Shown one piece after another: positions 1 through 8,883 of a stretch of 64,000 nt of DNA. Both the position numbers and the translations under genes were made by a program. The notes below the pieces were generated by a model. It did not search any database and was not told the origin of the DNA. It saw nothing but the letters and a program-made list of their open reading frames with translations. This DNA is from JAJRPT01 sp964465945. Its GTDB lineage: Bacteria > Bacteroidota > Ignavibacteria > Kapaibacteriales > UBA2268. How positions within the stretch are numbered: the first letter of the stretch is position 1; each line of letters starts with the position of its first letter. The stretch is taken from positions 186,001 through 250,000 of the forward strand of contig CAYXMM010000004.1 of NCBI GenBank assembly GCA_964465945.1, in the 5' to 3' direction.

Positions 1-1410
1 TACAAAACTATTTTAAGATCCAATGATTTAATAAACTGGGAGGTTGTTTCTTATGCTTCTACTAGACCTATTATTTCAGAATTTGGAAAAGACACACTTA
101 AATTGGGAAACCCTAATTCTGATTTGTCAGAGTTGTATACGACAAACAAATGTGCTACGTTCCAGATTACCGATAACTTTTTATTAGAGTATGATAATAA
201 AAAGTATCTTATACACTTTAAAAACAAATATAAATTCAATGAAAATGAAACACTTTATTTGTTAAATGATCAATTGAGGTCTTTGAAAAATGACACTACT
301 TATAAGCCAAAAAAGATATTTATTAAGTCTTCTAATGGTGGAAAAACAATAAAAATATTGGATGTTGAGATGCCTCCCAAAAAAGGTATAGGATATGGTT
401 TAGGGTACAATCAAAATAAGTGTTATGTAGACTTTAATTATAAATTATATAGAACGACTGTTGACACCATTACTCATTCAATAGATTCGACTATAAAGCA
501 TAATATTTTTACTTTTGATGTTATAACAGAAAAATTTGACTCTTTATTCACTTTCGATTCAATGAATGAAGAGTTTAAGATATTTTTTGATGAAAATAGA
601 ATTTGGATATATAGAGGAAATGTCATTTACTTTTCTACTGACAAAGGGAAAAACTTTAGGGAATTTCAAATTTCTTTTCCATTTCAACCAAAGTTTATTG
701 GAGGAAATCAAATTATGAACATTAATAAAAGTAAAAGTGGAGACTACTATATACTTACTGGTGAAAATATATTAAAGTTAGATACAAGTGATTTTTCATA
801 TAAAAAGTTCAATTTTGAATTTGATGCGATTGGTCTCGAGCAATATAGTGAAACTCAAGGTAATGGATATTTTGACGAGCAATACTTTAATTTTTTTACT
901 ATAGATAAAGAAAAAAACGAAATTAAAGAAGCATTTGTTGCCAAATTAGACTTTTCAGATTCTGTAAAAATAAGTTCAATCTGGAAAATTAATGAAACAA
1001 AGTTTTATGCAAGAAACTCGAATGACGATGTTGCAATAATGTATGGTAACACTGGAAGTTTTATAAATTTATACCTACCAATTGAAAAGGAAAGGTTAGA
1101 CTTTTATACCTCAGCCGATAACTCATTAAATAAAAATTATCTCTACACTTATCCTGCATTTCCACAACCATCAAATAGTGTAATTAAAATTAAGATAGAT
1201 TGGGATGTTGCTCTTCCACTTGTCATAGAGAATGTAAATATTTACAATATTCATGGAGTAAAGGTTAATGTAGAAGGGTTAGAATTAGTAAAAGAGACAA
1301 GCAACTCTGGATATATAATTTTAAATTGTATTAATCTTCAGACGGGGGTATACTTTGTGAAAATCAATTATGGATATGAAACAAGAACAATTAAGTTAAT
1401 TGTAGACTAA
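1..1410 (+). CDS. T9SS-exported protein with C-terminal sorting domain (5' partial)
   Basis: The frame is open from the first base of the window to the stop at 1408-1410, so the true start lies upstream; the internal TTG at 103 is not a credible start. About 469 residues are visible. Short Asp-box/BNR-like pieces occur (SSNGGKT near base 330, STDKGKNF near base 640), suggesting a beta-propeller-like body. The last 80 or so residues, from YPAFPQPSNS through NIYNIHGVKV to GVYFVKINYG and the end, have the shape of the type A sorting domain that the type IX secretion system of Bacteroidota recognises for export and surface attachment. The passenger function is unknown. The sorting domain is fairly sure, the propeller is a guess. 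Confidence 0.75.
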   Translation, partial: YKTILRSNDLINWEVVSYASTRPIISEFGKDTLKLGNPNSDLSELYTTNKCATFQITDNFLLEYDNKKYLIHFKNKYKFNENETLYLLNDQLRSLKNDTTYKPKKIFIKSSNGGKTIKILDVEMPPKKGIGYGLGYNQNKCYVDFNYKLYRTTVDTITHSIDSTIKHNIFTFDVITEKFDSLFTFDSMNEEFKIFFDENRIWIYRGNVIYFSTDKGKNFREFQISFPFQPKFIGGNQIMNINKSKSGDYYILTGENILKLDTSDFSYKKFNFEFDAIGLEQYSETQGNGYFDEQYFNFFTIDKEKNEIKEAFVAKLDFSDSVKISSIWKINETKFYARNSNDDVAIMYGNTGSFINLYLPIEKERLDFYTSADNSLNKNYLYTYPAFPQPSNSVIKIKIDWDVALPLVIENVNIYNIHGVKVNVEGLELVKETSNSGYIILNCINLQTGVYFVKINYGYETRTIKLIVD

Positions 1411-1437
1411 GTGTCTAATTGACATGTAATATAAACA

Positions 1438-1470
1438 CAAAAAAAAAAGGAAGTCAAATTGACTTCCTTT
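1438..1470 (-). terminator. Rho-independent terminator after mdh
   Basis: A perfect 10-bp stem (AAAGGAAGTC at 1446-1455, GACTTCCTTT at 1461-1470) with a 5-base loop is followed, in the minus-strand direction, by a run of U encoded by the A tract at 1438-1448. It ends the leftward ftcD-mdh transcript. There is no T run on the plus side, so it would serve the gene at 1-1410 only weakly. Confidence 0.8.
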
Positions 1471-1490
1471 CAATAGTATATTTATTAAAA

Positions 1491-2426
1491 TTATTTTTTA
1501 AATAATTCTAATGCTTCTTGAATTGTTCCTCTGACGTGGTTTGCAGAATTATTAAAATCTGCTTTTTCCTCAGTATTCAAATCTAATTCAATAATTTTTT
1601 CAATTCCATTTTTACCAATAACGATAGGAACTCCAAGACAAACATCTTTTTGTCCATATTCGCCATCTAATAGTACCGTACAAGGTAAAACTCTTTTTTG
1701 ATCTTTTACGATTGCTTCGCACATTTCCACTGCTGCAGTTCCAGGAGCATAATATGCGGAGCCAGTTTTTAAATAAGCAACGATTTCGCCACCACCTTTT
1801 TTTGCTCTTTCTACAATTTCATCAAGTCGCTCTTTTGCAATAAACTCTGTTACAGGTATGCCAGCAATAGTTGTATATCTTGGCAATGGAACCATTGTAT
1901 CGCCATGTCCGCCTAATAATTGAGCTTGAATATCTTTCATTGAATATCCAGTTTCCATTGAAATAAATGCCCTGTATCTGGCTGTATCTAATATACCAGC
2001 CATACCCATAACTTTATGTCTTGGAAGTCCAGTAACTTTAAGAGCAACATAAGTCATTACATCTAATGGATTTGAAACAACAATAAAATAAGCATTTGGT
2101 GAATATTTAACAGCATTTGTAGCGCAATAGCTAACTATTTGATTATTTTTAACTAATAAATCATCTCTTGTCATACCAGGTTTTCTAGCTAAACCTGCAG
2201 TAATGACAACAATATCTGACCCGGCGGTCTCTGCATAATCAACCGTTCCATGAATTCTTGAGTTAGAACCTAAGATCGGCATAGTCTCATACATATCTAA
2301 TGCCTTACCTTTTGCAATTCCTTCATCAATATCTAATAAAAAAATATCATTTGCTAATTCTTTATTAGCTAGCATTTGAGCAACTGTAGCTCCTACGTTT
2401 CCTGCACCTATTACAGTGATTTTCAT
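1491..2426 (-). CDS. mdh: Malate dehydrogenase, LDH-like type
   Basis: This 311-residue protein interconverts malate and oxaloacetate with NAD in the cytoplasm (TCA cycle). It has the N-terminal dinucleotide site GAGNVGA, the substrate loop ARKPGMTRDDLL with the Arg that selects malate over lactate, SNPLDVMT, and the catalytic His in GGHGDTMVPL. Length and motifs match the LDH-like malate dehydrogenases of Chlorobi and Bacteroidota. A good Shine-Dalgarno (TAGGAG, complement of 2433-2438) sits about six bases before the ATG. It lies 30 bp after ftcD and is probably co-transcribed with it; a strong terminator follows. Confidence 0.95.
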   Translation of the reverse strand: MKITVIGAGNVGATVAQMLANKELANDIFLLDIDEGIAKGKALDMYETMPILGSNSRIHGTVDYAETAGSDIVVITAGLARKPGMTRDDLLVKNNQIVSYCATNAVKYSPNAYFIVVSNPLDVMTYVALKVTGLPRHKVMGMAGILDTARYRAFISMETGYSMKDIQAQLLGGHGDTMVPLPRYTTIAGIPVTEFIAKERLDEIVERAKKGGGEIVAYLKTGSAYYAPGTAAVEMCEAIVKDQKRVLPCTVLLDGEYGQKDVCLGVPIVIGKNGIEKIIELDLNTEEKADFNNSANHVRGTIQEALELFKK

Positions 2427-2456
2427 TTAATTCTCCTAAGAATTAATAAAATAAAA

Positions 2457-4076
2457 TTAATTTCTATTTTCAATAATGTTTAAAATTTCTTCAGATTTCT
2501 TTTTTGCGTTAGCCATTATTTCATCTGCTTCAGCTATAATATTATTTTTCCAAGCCATATCTTTAATATTAACCATATTGATTAACACATTCTTCCAAGA
2601 ACCCCAAATTCCAAATTCAACTGCTCTTACTCCAACCTCTACATCAGACTTACTGTTAATATTCCCATATCTTGCTGCTATTTCTAAAGAGTCCCAAACT
2701 TTGTTTGAAACTCTCATAACTGAAAGTGGCGACATAATTGCTTTTTTCAGCCCATCTTGCATTGCCATATTTCGAATTTCAATTTCTTCGTCTGAGTTTT
2801 TTGGCAGTCTCATTGCATTAACATAATCATTAAAAGCGTTAGTGTCTTCATCAACTTTCGGTATTAATTCTTGAACAGTGCTAACTAATGTTGGAATTGC
2901 CTTTTTCATTTCTTCTTGAACATTTTCAAATTTCCTAACTCCATAAGTTAATTGAGTTACCATTGCGCCAAGCCCAACACCCATTGCCGAAACAGCGGCA
3001 GAAACAGAGCCACCACCAGGTGCTGCACTTCTTGCTGCTACTTCTTCTATAAATGCTCTTAGGGTTAAAGAGGCAAGCGGTTCATTCTTTTCTTCTGCAA
3101 TTAAATACTCAATAATTCTTTCGTTTGGGTTAAAATGAGATATTGAATTTAAGCCTAATCTATCAATGGCTAATTTAATTTTTTGAGTTTCATCAATAAT
3201 AAAAAGACCTTCTTTTTCAATATAATATTCAGCAGCAGATAAAATTGGTTCGAGAGGAACTAAGCCAACAATTTCACTTCCTGCTAATGCAATTTTTAAT
3301 TCATCAGCGCATCTTTTTGCTTCTTCAAAAGCGATATGCAATGGTGTAACTTTATAGTTAGTTAGATTCATACTAATTTGAGCCATACCATATTCATCAA
3401 CATACCAACCTAATGCTTTAACTTCTTTTAATTTTCCACTTTCACCTTCTCCTCTGCCTGCTTCTCTTAAGTCTAACGCTATCCTATGTGCTTGATTATA
3501 TGGTGCTAAAACATTTACATTATATGCAATTAAGAAGAATCTAGCTCCTGTTGCTGTAACACCCCATTTAGGGTCAAACTTTCCATTCCAAAAATCTGGC
3601 TCCCATCCCTCTTGCTTTACTTTATGTTCCATTGCTTCATACTCGCCATGCCGTATGTCTGGCAATCTTTTTCTATAGTCTCTTTCGCTTGCTTCTTCAT
3701 ATAAATAAAAAGCAATACCTAGCTCATCAGCTGCTCTTTTAGCAAATGTTTTTGAAATTGAAACGCATTCTTCCATTGTTACATTTTTGACAGGAACAAA
3801 TGGACAAACATCCATAGCGCCCATTCGTGGATGTTCGCCTGTATGATTCCGCATATCAATTAATTCTTTCGCTACTCTTGTAGCATTTAATGCACCTTCA
3901 ATAATGCTATTTTCATCACCAACAAAAGTATAAACTGTTCTATTAGTTGAATATCCAGGGTCAACATCTAACAAACTGCAACCATAAGTATCTTTAATAG
4001 CTTTAGCTATAGCGTCTATAACCTCTTGGTTTCTCCCTTCTGAAAAATTCGGGACACATTCAATTATCTTTTTCAT
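2457..4076 (-). CDS. ftcD: Bifunctional glutamate formimidoyltransferase / formimidoyl-THF cyclodeaminase
   Basis: The 539-residue protein joins two steps of histidine breakdown: transfer of the formimino group from formiminoglutamate to tetrahydrofolate, then cyclisation to 5,10-methenyl-THF with ammonia release. The first ~300 residues carry the formiminotransferase start (ECVPNFSEGRN) and its second subdomain (DLREAGRGEGESGKLKEVKA). The last ~200 carry the cyclodeaminase (APGGGSVSAAVSAMGVGLGAM). The two-domain order is that of the animal enzyme; many bacteria have the domains on separate proteins. No hut genes are in this window. It is first of a leftward pair with mdh and has a candidate promoter 23 bases before its start. 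Confidence 0.93.
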   Translation of the reverse strand: MKKIIECVPNFSEGRNQEVIDAIAKAIKDTYGCSLLDVDPGYSTNRTVYTFVGDENSIIEGALNATRVAKELIDMRNHTGEHPRMGAMDVCPFVPVKNVTMEECVSISKTFAKRAADELGIAFYLYEEASERDYRKRLPDIRHGEYEAMEHKVKQEGWEPDFWNGKFDPKWGVTATGARFFLIAYNVNVLAPYNQAHRIALDLREAGRGEGESGKLKEVKALGWYVDEYGMAQISMNLTNYKVTPLHIAFEEAKRCADELKIALAGSEIVGLVPLEPILSAAEYYIEKEGLFIIDETQKIKLAIDRLGLNSISHFNPNERIIEYLIAEEKNEPLASLTLRAFIEEVAARSAAPGGGSVSAAVSAMGVGLGAMVTQLTYGVRKFENVQEEMKKAIPTLVSTVQELIPKVDEDTNAFNDYVNAMRLPKNSDEEIEIRNMAMQDGLKKAIMSPLSVMRVSNKVWDSLEIAARYGNINSKSDVEVGVRAVEFGIWGSWKNVLINMVNIKDMAWKNNIIAEADEIMANAKKKSEEILNIIENRN

Positions 4077-4098
4077 ATAAGTTTCAGTTTTTATCTTT

Positions 4099-4106
4099 CA
4101 AAATTA
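4099..4106 (-). promoter_or_regulatory. Candidate -7 element (TAATTTTG) of ftcD
   Basis: On the minus strand TAATTTTG fits the Bacteroidota -7 consensus TAnnTTTG and ends 22 bases before the ftcD ATG, in the 79-base gap behind the upstream gene. No convincing TTTG is seen at the -33 position. Confidence 0.4.
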
Positions 4107-4155
4107 ACAAAATATTACTCATCTTACTAACTTTATACGTTAATTTGAATAAGAT

Positions 4156-4785
4156 TTATTTAATAAATTTCTTTACTTTATCAAGTCCCGCACCCTCTCT
4201 TACAACTTCATAATCATCTGTTGTCATATCAATAATTGTAGATTCACCAGTAAAATTATATTCTTCACTCGTAACAATTAAATCAACTAAGTTTTTATAT
4301 GCTTCAATAATCTCATCAGTTGTTGGATGTTCTATTCCTTCAATTTTAGCGGAAATTGCAATAATAGGTTTTCCAAGCTGCTCTAAAAGCGCATCTGTCA
4401 AATAATTATCAGGAACACGAATCCCTGAAGTACTTCTTTTAGGGTTTTGAGCAAATTTTGGAACCAATTTACTCGCAGGTAGGATAAAAGTAAATGGACC
4501 AGGAATTAAGCCCTTAATTGTTTTATATGCATCATTTGATACTTTTGCAAATTCTGAAATTTTACTTAAATCCTCACATAAAAAAGTAAGCGATTGTGAA
4601 TCTGGTAACTTTCTAAGCCGTCTAATTTTTGTAATTGCTTCCTTATGCTCTAATTTGCATCCTAATGCGTATCCAGTATCTACTGGATATAAGATTACTG
4701 CCCCATCATCTATCATCTTTGCTACTTTTGAAATTTTCCTTTTTTCTGGAGTCTCATGATGAATATTCAAAATTTCTGCTGGCAT
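4156..4785 (-). CDS. YciO-type protein of the TsaC/Sua5/YrdC family
   Basis: The 209-residue protein has the YrdC fold that in TsaC/Sua5 makes threonylcarbamoyl-AMP for the tRNA t6A modification. Its sequence follows E. coli YciO rather than TsaC: VILYPVDTGYALGCK, IRRLRKLPDSQSLTF, GPFTFILPASK and the ending DYEVVREGAG all have close YciO counterparts. Whether YciO proteins make t6A in vivo is not settled, so the family call is firm and the reaction is an inference. It lies 11 bp after the phosphatase gene and is probably the last gene of a three-gene leftward operon. Confidence 0.88.
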   Translation of the reverse strand: MPAEILNIHHETPEKRKISKVAKMIDDGAVILYPVDTGYALGCKLEHKEAITKIRRLRKLPDSQSLTFLCEDLSKISEFAKVSNDAYKTIKGLIPGPFTFILPASKLVPKFAQNPKRSTSGIRVPDNYLTDALLEQLGKPIIAISAKIEGIEHPTTDEIIEAYKNLVDLIVTSEEYNFTGESTIIDMTTDDYEVVREGAGLDKVKKFIK

Positions 4786-4796
4786 AATAAATCCTC

Positions 4797-5462
4797 CTAA
4801 TCTATATTTTTATAATAAAATAACGACATTTCATTTAATTCTAATGCTACTAAGTAACCTAAATCTTCTTTGTTTTTATAAACACAACCGCCATCTAAAA
4901 GTAATCTATCCGTCTTTAAACTCTTTTTTATATCTTTTAATGTACTTGGAGTATGACCTACAATAATTCTTCTATTATTAATTTTACTTGAATCAACTTT
5001 GTTATTTCTTATCCAAGCCATTGAATCCAAATCTAATAATGGGTTATCAATTTCAAAATTTAAACCTCCGTGAACTAAAATAAAATCTTTAAATTCAATA
5101 TAATTCTTAAAACCACTAACAAAGTCTAAATATTTGTCTTTTATATATTTAGGGTGAGATACTTTAAAACTTTCTAAAGTTTCTTTTCCTCCATACTTTA
5201 TCCAATGCTTAAAATCAACCTCCGACTTAATAGATTTCAAAAGCATAATCTCATGGTTTCCCATTAAACACGATACATTGAAGCCATTTTTTTGAAGTCG
5301 CAAAATTAATTTTAATACTTTCTTAGATTTTAATCCCCTATCAATCAAATCACCTAAAAAAATTAATTCATCATCTTTTGTGATTTTAATTTCATCAAAA
5401 AGTAAGGTTTTGAGAGTTTTATAACAGCCGTGAATGTCTCCAATAGCAAACACTCTACCCAT
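4797..5462 (-). CDS. PPP-type metallophosphoesterase (protein phosphatase / ApaH-PrpE-like)
   Basis: The 221-residue protein holds every metal-binding block of the PPP phosphoesterase family in order: GDIHG near residue 8, GDLIDRG near 36, GNHE near 67, VHGG in the middle and GHTP near the end. It should use two metal ions to split phosphate esters. Substrates in the family include phosphoserine/threonine proteins and diadenosine tetraphosphate, and the sequence does not let me choose. It overlaps the preceding gene by 8 bp and is followed after 11 bp by the YciO-type gene, so the three are likely one transcript. Confidence 0.88.
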   Translation of the reverse strand: MGRVFAIGDIHGCYKTLKTLLFDEIKITKDDELIFLGDLIDRGLKSKKVLKLILRLQKNGFNVSCLMGNHEIMLLKSIKSEVDFKHWIKYGGKETLESFKVSHPKYIKDKYLDFVSGFKNYIEFKDFILVHGGLNFEIDNPLLDLDSMAWIRNNKVDSSKINNRRIIVGHTPSTLKDIKKSLKTDRLLLDGGCVYKNKEDLGYLVALELNEMSLFYYKNID

Positions 5463-6474
5463 ATTTTTCTCTGAATTTATTTATTAATTTTTTGGTTGTT
5501 GATTTAATTGATTTTCTTAATTCATCAATAGAATCTTCGGTTGTTATTTCTTCTTGAGTTAAAACTACTTCCAAATCAAATTTATTAACTTTACATAATT
5601 GCAATTTGATTTTAGCTCCTGTTGAAACGCGTTGAAAAGTCCCAGTTATAAAATACTGAACTTCAAATTCAGAAAGGGCTTTCAATTCAAAAGGTCTTGG
5701 TTTATTATAATTTTCAATCCCAAAAATGTTAAACATTGTATAAAGTGAATCTCTTGATTCAATATCATAAGCAATGAATCGGTTTTGTTTATATGTTTCT
5801 TCCCATATAGATTCAACTATATCATAGGAAGTTACTTGTTTTTTTGTGAATAAGCTCCATTTAGTGAACTTACTATCTTCAATAAACTCTAAACCGCCAA
5901 CTACAAGTGTTGGCAATGGAAATACTTTATACTCTTCATAAGCGTTGCTGAACATAGATGAATCTTTTAAAGTCTTTGCAATAGCCCTCTGCATAGCATT
6001 TGATAATGCGATATCGTATATGTTTACTTTCTTTAATGTATCTTTTAAGTTTAAATAAGCAAACCCATTATCAATAAATACTTTTGATGAGTCAGTAATA
6101 TTTATAGCTTGAAGTGTAACTCCGAGAATATTTTGTAATTGATTTATTCTAAAGTTAAACACCCAATTAATTTTATGCTTATCTAAAAAGCTTTTCATAG
6201 GATTCTTAAGGTTTGATTTTTGAAGAGAATCTATAATTTCTGCTTTAGCTTTCATAGGAAAGTAATTAAACTTCTTAGTTAATTTATCAATTAATATCAT
6301 AGCGGCATCAACTTTCCAAAGTGGTAAACTGTCAATGTGATTTCCATATTCAACCTTTCCAATCATTACAGTGTTTTGAAAAGTTGAAGAAGATTTTTTT
6401 GAATTACTATCGCTTGGATAAGGATTAGAATTTAAGATGAAAGTTGTAAACAGGATAAGTAAAATAATTTTCAT
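5455..6474 (-). CDS. Unknown periplasmic protein with signal peptide
   Basis: I do not recognise this 339-residue protein. It begins with a hydrophobic signal segment (KIILLILFTTFIL) followed by a Ser/Lys-rich stretch, without a convincing lipobox. The mature part is Lys-rich and mixed alpha/beta; near the end is FITGTFQRVSTGAKIKLQL, a strand pair, then an acidic helix and a Lys-rich C-terminus. The TG-T-pattern before a strand resembles envelope proteins that assemble a nucleotide-binding-like domain (CsgG/LpoB type), but this is only an impression. It is the first gene of the leftward operon with the phosphatase and the YciO-type gene. Confidence 0.6.
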   Translation of the reverse strand: MKIILLILFTTFILNSNPYPSDSNSKKSSSTFQNTVMIGKVEYGNHIDSLPLWKVDAAMILIDKLTKKFNYFPMKAKAEIIDSLQKSNLKNPMKSFLDKHKINWVFNFRINQLQNILGVTLQAINITDSSKVFIDNGFAYLNLKDTLKKVNIYDIALSNAMQRAIAKTLKDSSMFSNAYEEYKVFPLPTLVVGGLEFIEDSKFTKWSLFTKKQVTSYDIVESIWEETYKQNRFIAYDIESRDSLYTMFNIFGIENYNKPRPFELKALSEFEVQYFITGTFQRVSTGAKIKLQLCKVNKFDLEVVLTQEEITTEDSIDELRKSIKSTTKKLINKFREKYG

Positions 6475-6807
6475 AAGTTTCTTAATTTATTAATAATTGT
6501 TTGAATTACTTTAAAATTGCTCTAATGTACTGCTTTTAATTACGAAAATAGCGTTGTAAAGTTTGTAATATTCATTAATTCAATATTTTTTTCTTTTTAT
6601 CAATAGTTTTTAAAAGATTTTATAAATGAAATAATTAATTTTAAAAAACGTCGATTAAAAAAACTATTTTATTGAATCAAAATACTATTTTATTGAATCA
6701 AAATACTATTTTGTTGAATAAAATTTATATTTTATTGAAGTTTGCACTTTACTATTATTATTTGTTTTAAATTGAAAAATAAACAAAAACTAAAATAGAG
6801 AAAGTTT
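6475..6807. other. 333-base intergenic region between divergent genes
   Basis: This is the longest gene-free stretch in the window. It must hold the promoters of the leftward gene at 5455-6474 and the rightward regulator at 6808. It is extremely AT-rich, has no reading frame of note, and contains a 21-bp tandem repeat (6663-6740) placed 68 bases or more before the regulator's ATG. No TAnnTTTG element is exact in either direction, so the promoters are not placed. Confidence 0.6.
6663..6740. repeat. 21-bp tandem repeat, about 3.7 copies
   Basis: The unit ACTATTTTATTGAATCAAAAT is written here in two parts: ACTATTTTATTG plus AATCAAAAT. It occurs perfectly at 6663-6683 and 6684-6704, with changes at 6705-6725 (ATTTTG for ATTTTA, AATAAAATT at the end), and as a last partial copy at 6726-6740 (TATATTTTATTGAAG). 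The core TATTTTATTGAA recurs every 21 bases, two helical turns, so all copies face the same side of the DNA. This is what an operator array for a cooperatively binding protein would look like. Confidence 0.85.
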
Positions 6808-8184
6808 ATGGAAAAGACAATACTAATTGTTGATAATGATGTTTTTTCGTCGAAAATATTATCTAAGCTTTTATCAAATTTATATAGAGTTATAGTGTTA
6901 AGTAATGCTGATGATGCTCTAAATGAAATTCAAAAGGGTTTAACTCCTGACGTTGTAATGTCTACAAGAATTTTAAAAGGAACTGATGGTATAGATTTTT
7001 TAAATAAAATTTCTACTCTTTTCCCCAATTCGTTTAGAGTATTAATCACAAGCGAAAAGGATCCAAAAGCGCTATTTGAAATGGTGAATCAAAGTCATGT
7101 AAATTTGTTTTTAACTAAACCATTTAATAATTTACAAGTATTACAAATGTTAAAGTTAGGTATTAATGCAACTAACGACACGAAAATAGTTAATCAAGAG
7201 AATAATAGTGAAGAAGAATTTAAATATATTTTAAAAACGATTTCTAATTTAATAATCTCCTCTGAAACATTCTTTTTCCGACCCCATACTTATGATTTAA
7301 TTGAAATTTGCAAAAGTGCATCAGATTTATTCAAGTTTAATGAAGAGCAGAAAAAAAATTTATTTTATGCTACATTACTTCACAATCATTACTTAGTGGG
7401 GAGTCCAGATTTATTTAAAGTTTCACAGCCAGATGATCTACCGGATAGTATTAAATCTCATTTTTTTAATCATTTTACTAAATCATATAAAAATATAGCG
7501 CAATATCAACCATTAGAAAAGTATATCAATTTTGCATCTATGATGTTTGAGCATATTGATGGAAGTGGAAATCCAAATAAAATAACGGGTTTTAATATAC
7601 CAAAAGAAATTCAGTTTCTTATTTTGCTTAATTTGTATCATAACCTTGTTTATAGATTAAATAAAAATGAACTTGAAAAATTAAAATTTGAGGGTAGAGT
7701 TGTTCAAACAAAGGCAATTACTTTTCAGAAGCATCAACAAGCAACAACATACTTATTTCAAAAGTTAAAATGGTTCGACCATGATATGTTTTATAAATTT
7801 CAAGAACTAATTAAGAAAAGAGATATTAATGGATTGAAATTTAACAATCATGATTTAATATTAGAAATGAATGAAAATGTTAATGTTGTTTCATTTTTGC
7901 GAGAGGATGATAAACTTCGATATTTAAGAGATATGAATTTCAATAACAAATCAAAAGTTATTATTAAAAATGAAAATGGAGATATTCAATCAAATTTTGT
8001 TGAGGAAAAGATTAGTATAAGGAACTTAAAAGTAGGCGATATAACCACAATGCCAATTAATGATTACAAAGATAAGTTAATTGTTCCAGCATTTTTTGAA
8101 CATACAGAAGAGAGTATTGAGTCATTAACTCAGCAGTTAAAAGACAGATTTGTAAGCGAGGTAATTTATAGAAAAACAGAATAA
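6808..8184 (+). CDS. Pseudo-receiver with degenerate HD-GYP-like domain
   Basis: The 458-residue protein starts with a receiver domain (1-120) that keeps the acidic pair D9/D11, T81 and K104 but has Thr53 (VVMSTRILKGTDG) where the phospho-accepting Asp should be. Residues ~135-290 follow the HD-GYP layout of c-di-GMP phosphodiesterases, yet the HD pair reads HN (LLHNHYLVG, 191-198), the GYP block reads EHIDGSGNP (248-256), and the usual DxYDAL reads NLYHNL. The C-terminal ~60 residues resemble the small beta domain often found after HD domains. It is probably a non-enzymatic sensor or scaffold. The gene stands alone behind a 21-bp repeat array. Confidence 0.8.
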   Translation: MEKTILIVDNDVFSSKILSKLLSNLYRVIVLSNADDALNEIQKGLTPDVVMSTRILKGTDGIDFLNKISTLFPNSFRVLITSEKDPKALFEMVNQSHVNLFLTKPFNNLQVLQMLKLGINATNDTKIVNQENNSEEEFKYILKTISNLIISSETFFFRPHTYDLIEICKSASDLFKFNEEQKKNLFYATLLHNHYLVGSPDLFKVSQPDDLPDSIKSHFFNHFTKSYKNIAQYQPLEKYINFASMMFEHIDGSGNPNKITGFNIPKEIQFLILLNLYHNLVYRLNKNELEKLKFEGRVVQTKAITFQKHQQATTYLFQKLKWFDHDMFYKFQELIKKRDINGLKFNNHDLILEMNENVNVVSFLREDDKLRYLRDMNFNNKSKVIIKNENGDIQSNFVEEKISIRNLKVGDITTMPINDYKDKLIVPAFFEHTEESIESLTQQLKDRFVSEVIYRKTE

Positions 8185-8196
8185 ACGAAAATTCAT

Positions 8197-8204
8197 TAAC
8201 TTTG
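8197..8204 (+). promoter_or_regulatory. Candidate -7 element (TAACTTTG) of the dedA gene
   Basis: TAACTTTG matches TAnnTTTG exactly in the 45-base gap between the regulator and the DedA gene and ends 25 bases before the ATG at 8230. No -33 TTTG is seen. It would let the DedA gene be expressed independently of the gene before it. Confidence 0.45.
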
Positions 8205-8229
8205 TGTTTTTAAATTTAACGGAATGTGA

Positions 8230-8883
8230 ATGTTTGAAATATTTGATGTTTTCTCTAAATTACCTATTGAGTTTTTAGAGTGGAGTTATACAATTCTTAG
8301 AATAATTCCTTGGTATTCAATTTTGATATTCGCTCTTTTTATAACATTCTTAGAAAATATTTTTCCTCCATCACCAAGCGATGTTTTACTACTTTTTATG
8401 GGTACATTAATAGCAGATTCATCGCATTTGACATTTTTAAATTTATCAATAGCATCTACTGCTGGCTCAACGCTTGGATTTGTAACAATGTATTACTTAG
8501 GTTATAAATTTGAAAACAAAATAGTAGAATCAAACAAACTTAAATTTATATCAAAAGAAAATCTTGCAAAACCAACAATTTGGTTCAACAAATATGGATA
8601 TTTTATAATTGTTGCGAATAGATTTTTGTCTGGTACAAGGGCAATTATATCATTCTTCGCTGGTGTTTCTAAGTTAGATATTAAAAAGACCACAATATTA
8701 TCAGCAATCTCGGCTTATGTTTGGAATTCAATACTTATTTACTTAGGAATAGTATTTGCAAGCAATTTAGATATTGTGAAAGAATACATAAATCTCTATG
8801 GTAAAATTGTCTTCCCACTACTTATAATAATAATATTAGTACTTTTAATTAAATTTATTATTAACAGAAAGAAATCAAATTAA
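8230..8883 (+). CDS. DedA-family membrane protein
   Basis: The 217-residue inner-membrane protein belongs to the DedA/VTT family, whose members are linked to lipid scrambling or flipping (undecaprenyl phosphate, phosphatidylethanolamine) and to proton-motive-force homeostasis. Visible marks are the re-entrant segment FLENIFPPSPSDVLLLFMG (residues ~40-58), a glycine-rich second segment (STAGSTLGFVTMYYLGY), and the family Arg block NRFLSGTRAIISFFAG near 138-153, followed by two long hydrophobic helices and a basic tail. Its last 9 bases overlap the end of the convergent gatA. The exact substrate cannot be told. Confidence 0.88.
   Translation: MFEIFDVFSKLPIEFLEWSYTILRIIPWYSILIFALFITFLENIFPPSPSDVLLLFMGTLIADSSHLTFLNLSIASTAGSTLGFVTMYYLGYKFENKIVESNKLKFISKENLAKPTIWFNKYGYFIIVANRFLSGTRAIISFFAGVSKLDIKKTTILSAISAYVWNSILIYLGIVFASNLDIVKEYINLYGKIVFPLLIIIILVLLIKFIINRKKSN

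Noticed and set aside
103..105. TTG at 103 as the start of the first gene
   Set aside because: The same frame is open and protein-like back to base 1, so the TTG is an internal Leu codon.
2476..2826. 116-residue hydrophobic plus-strand frame inside ftcD
   Set aside because: Apparent membrane segments are the antisense of the helical cyclodeaminase domain; the conserved minus-strand protein explains the region.
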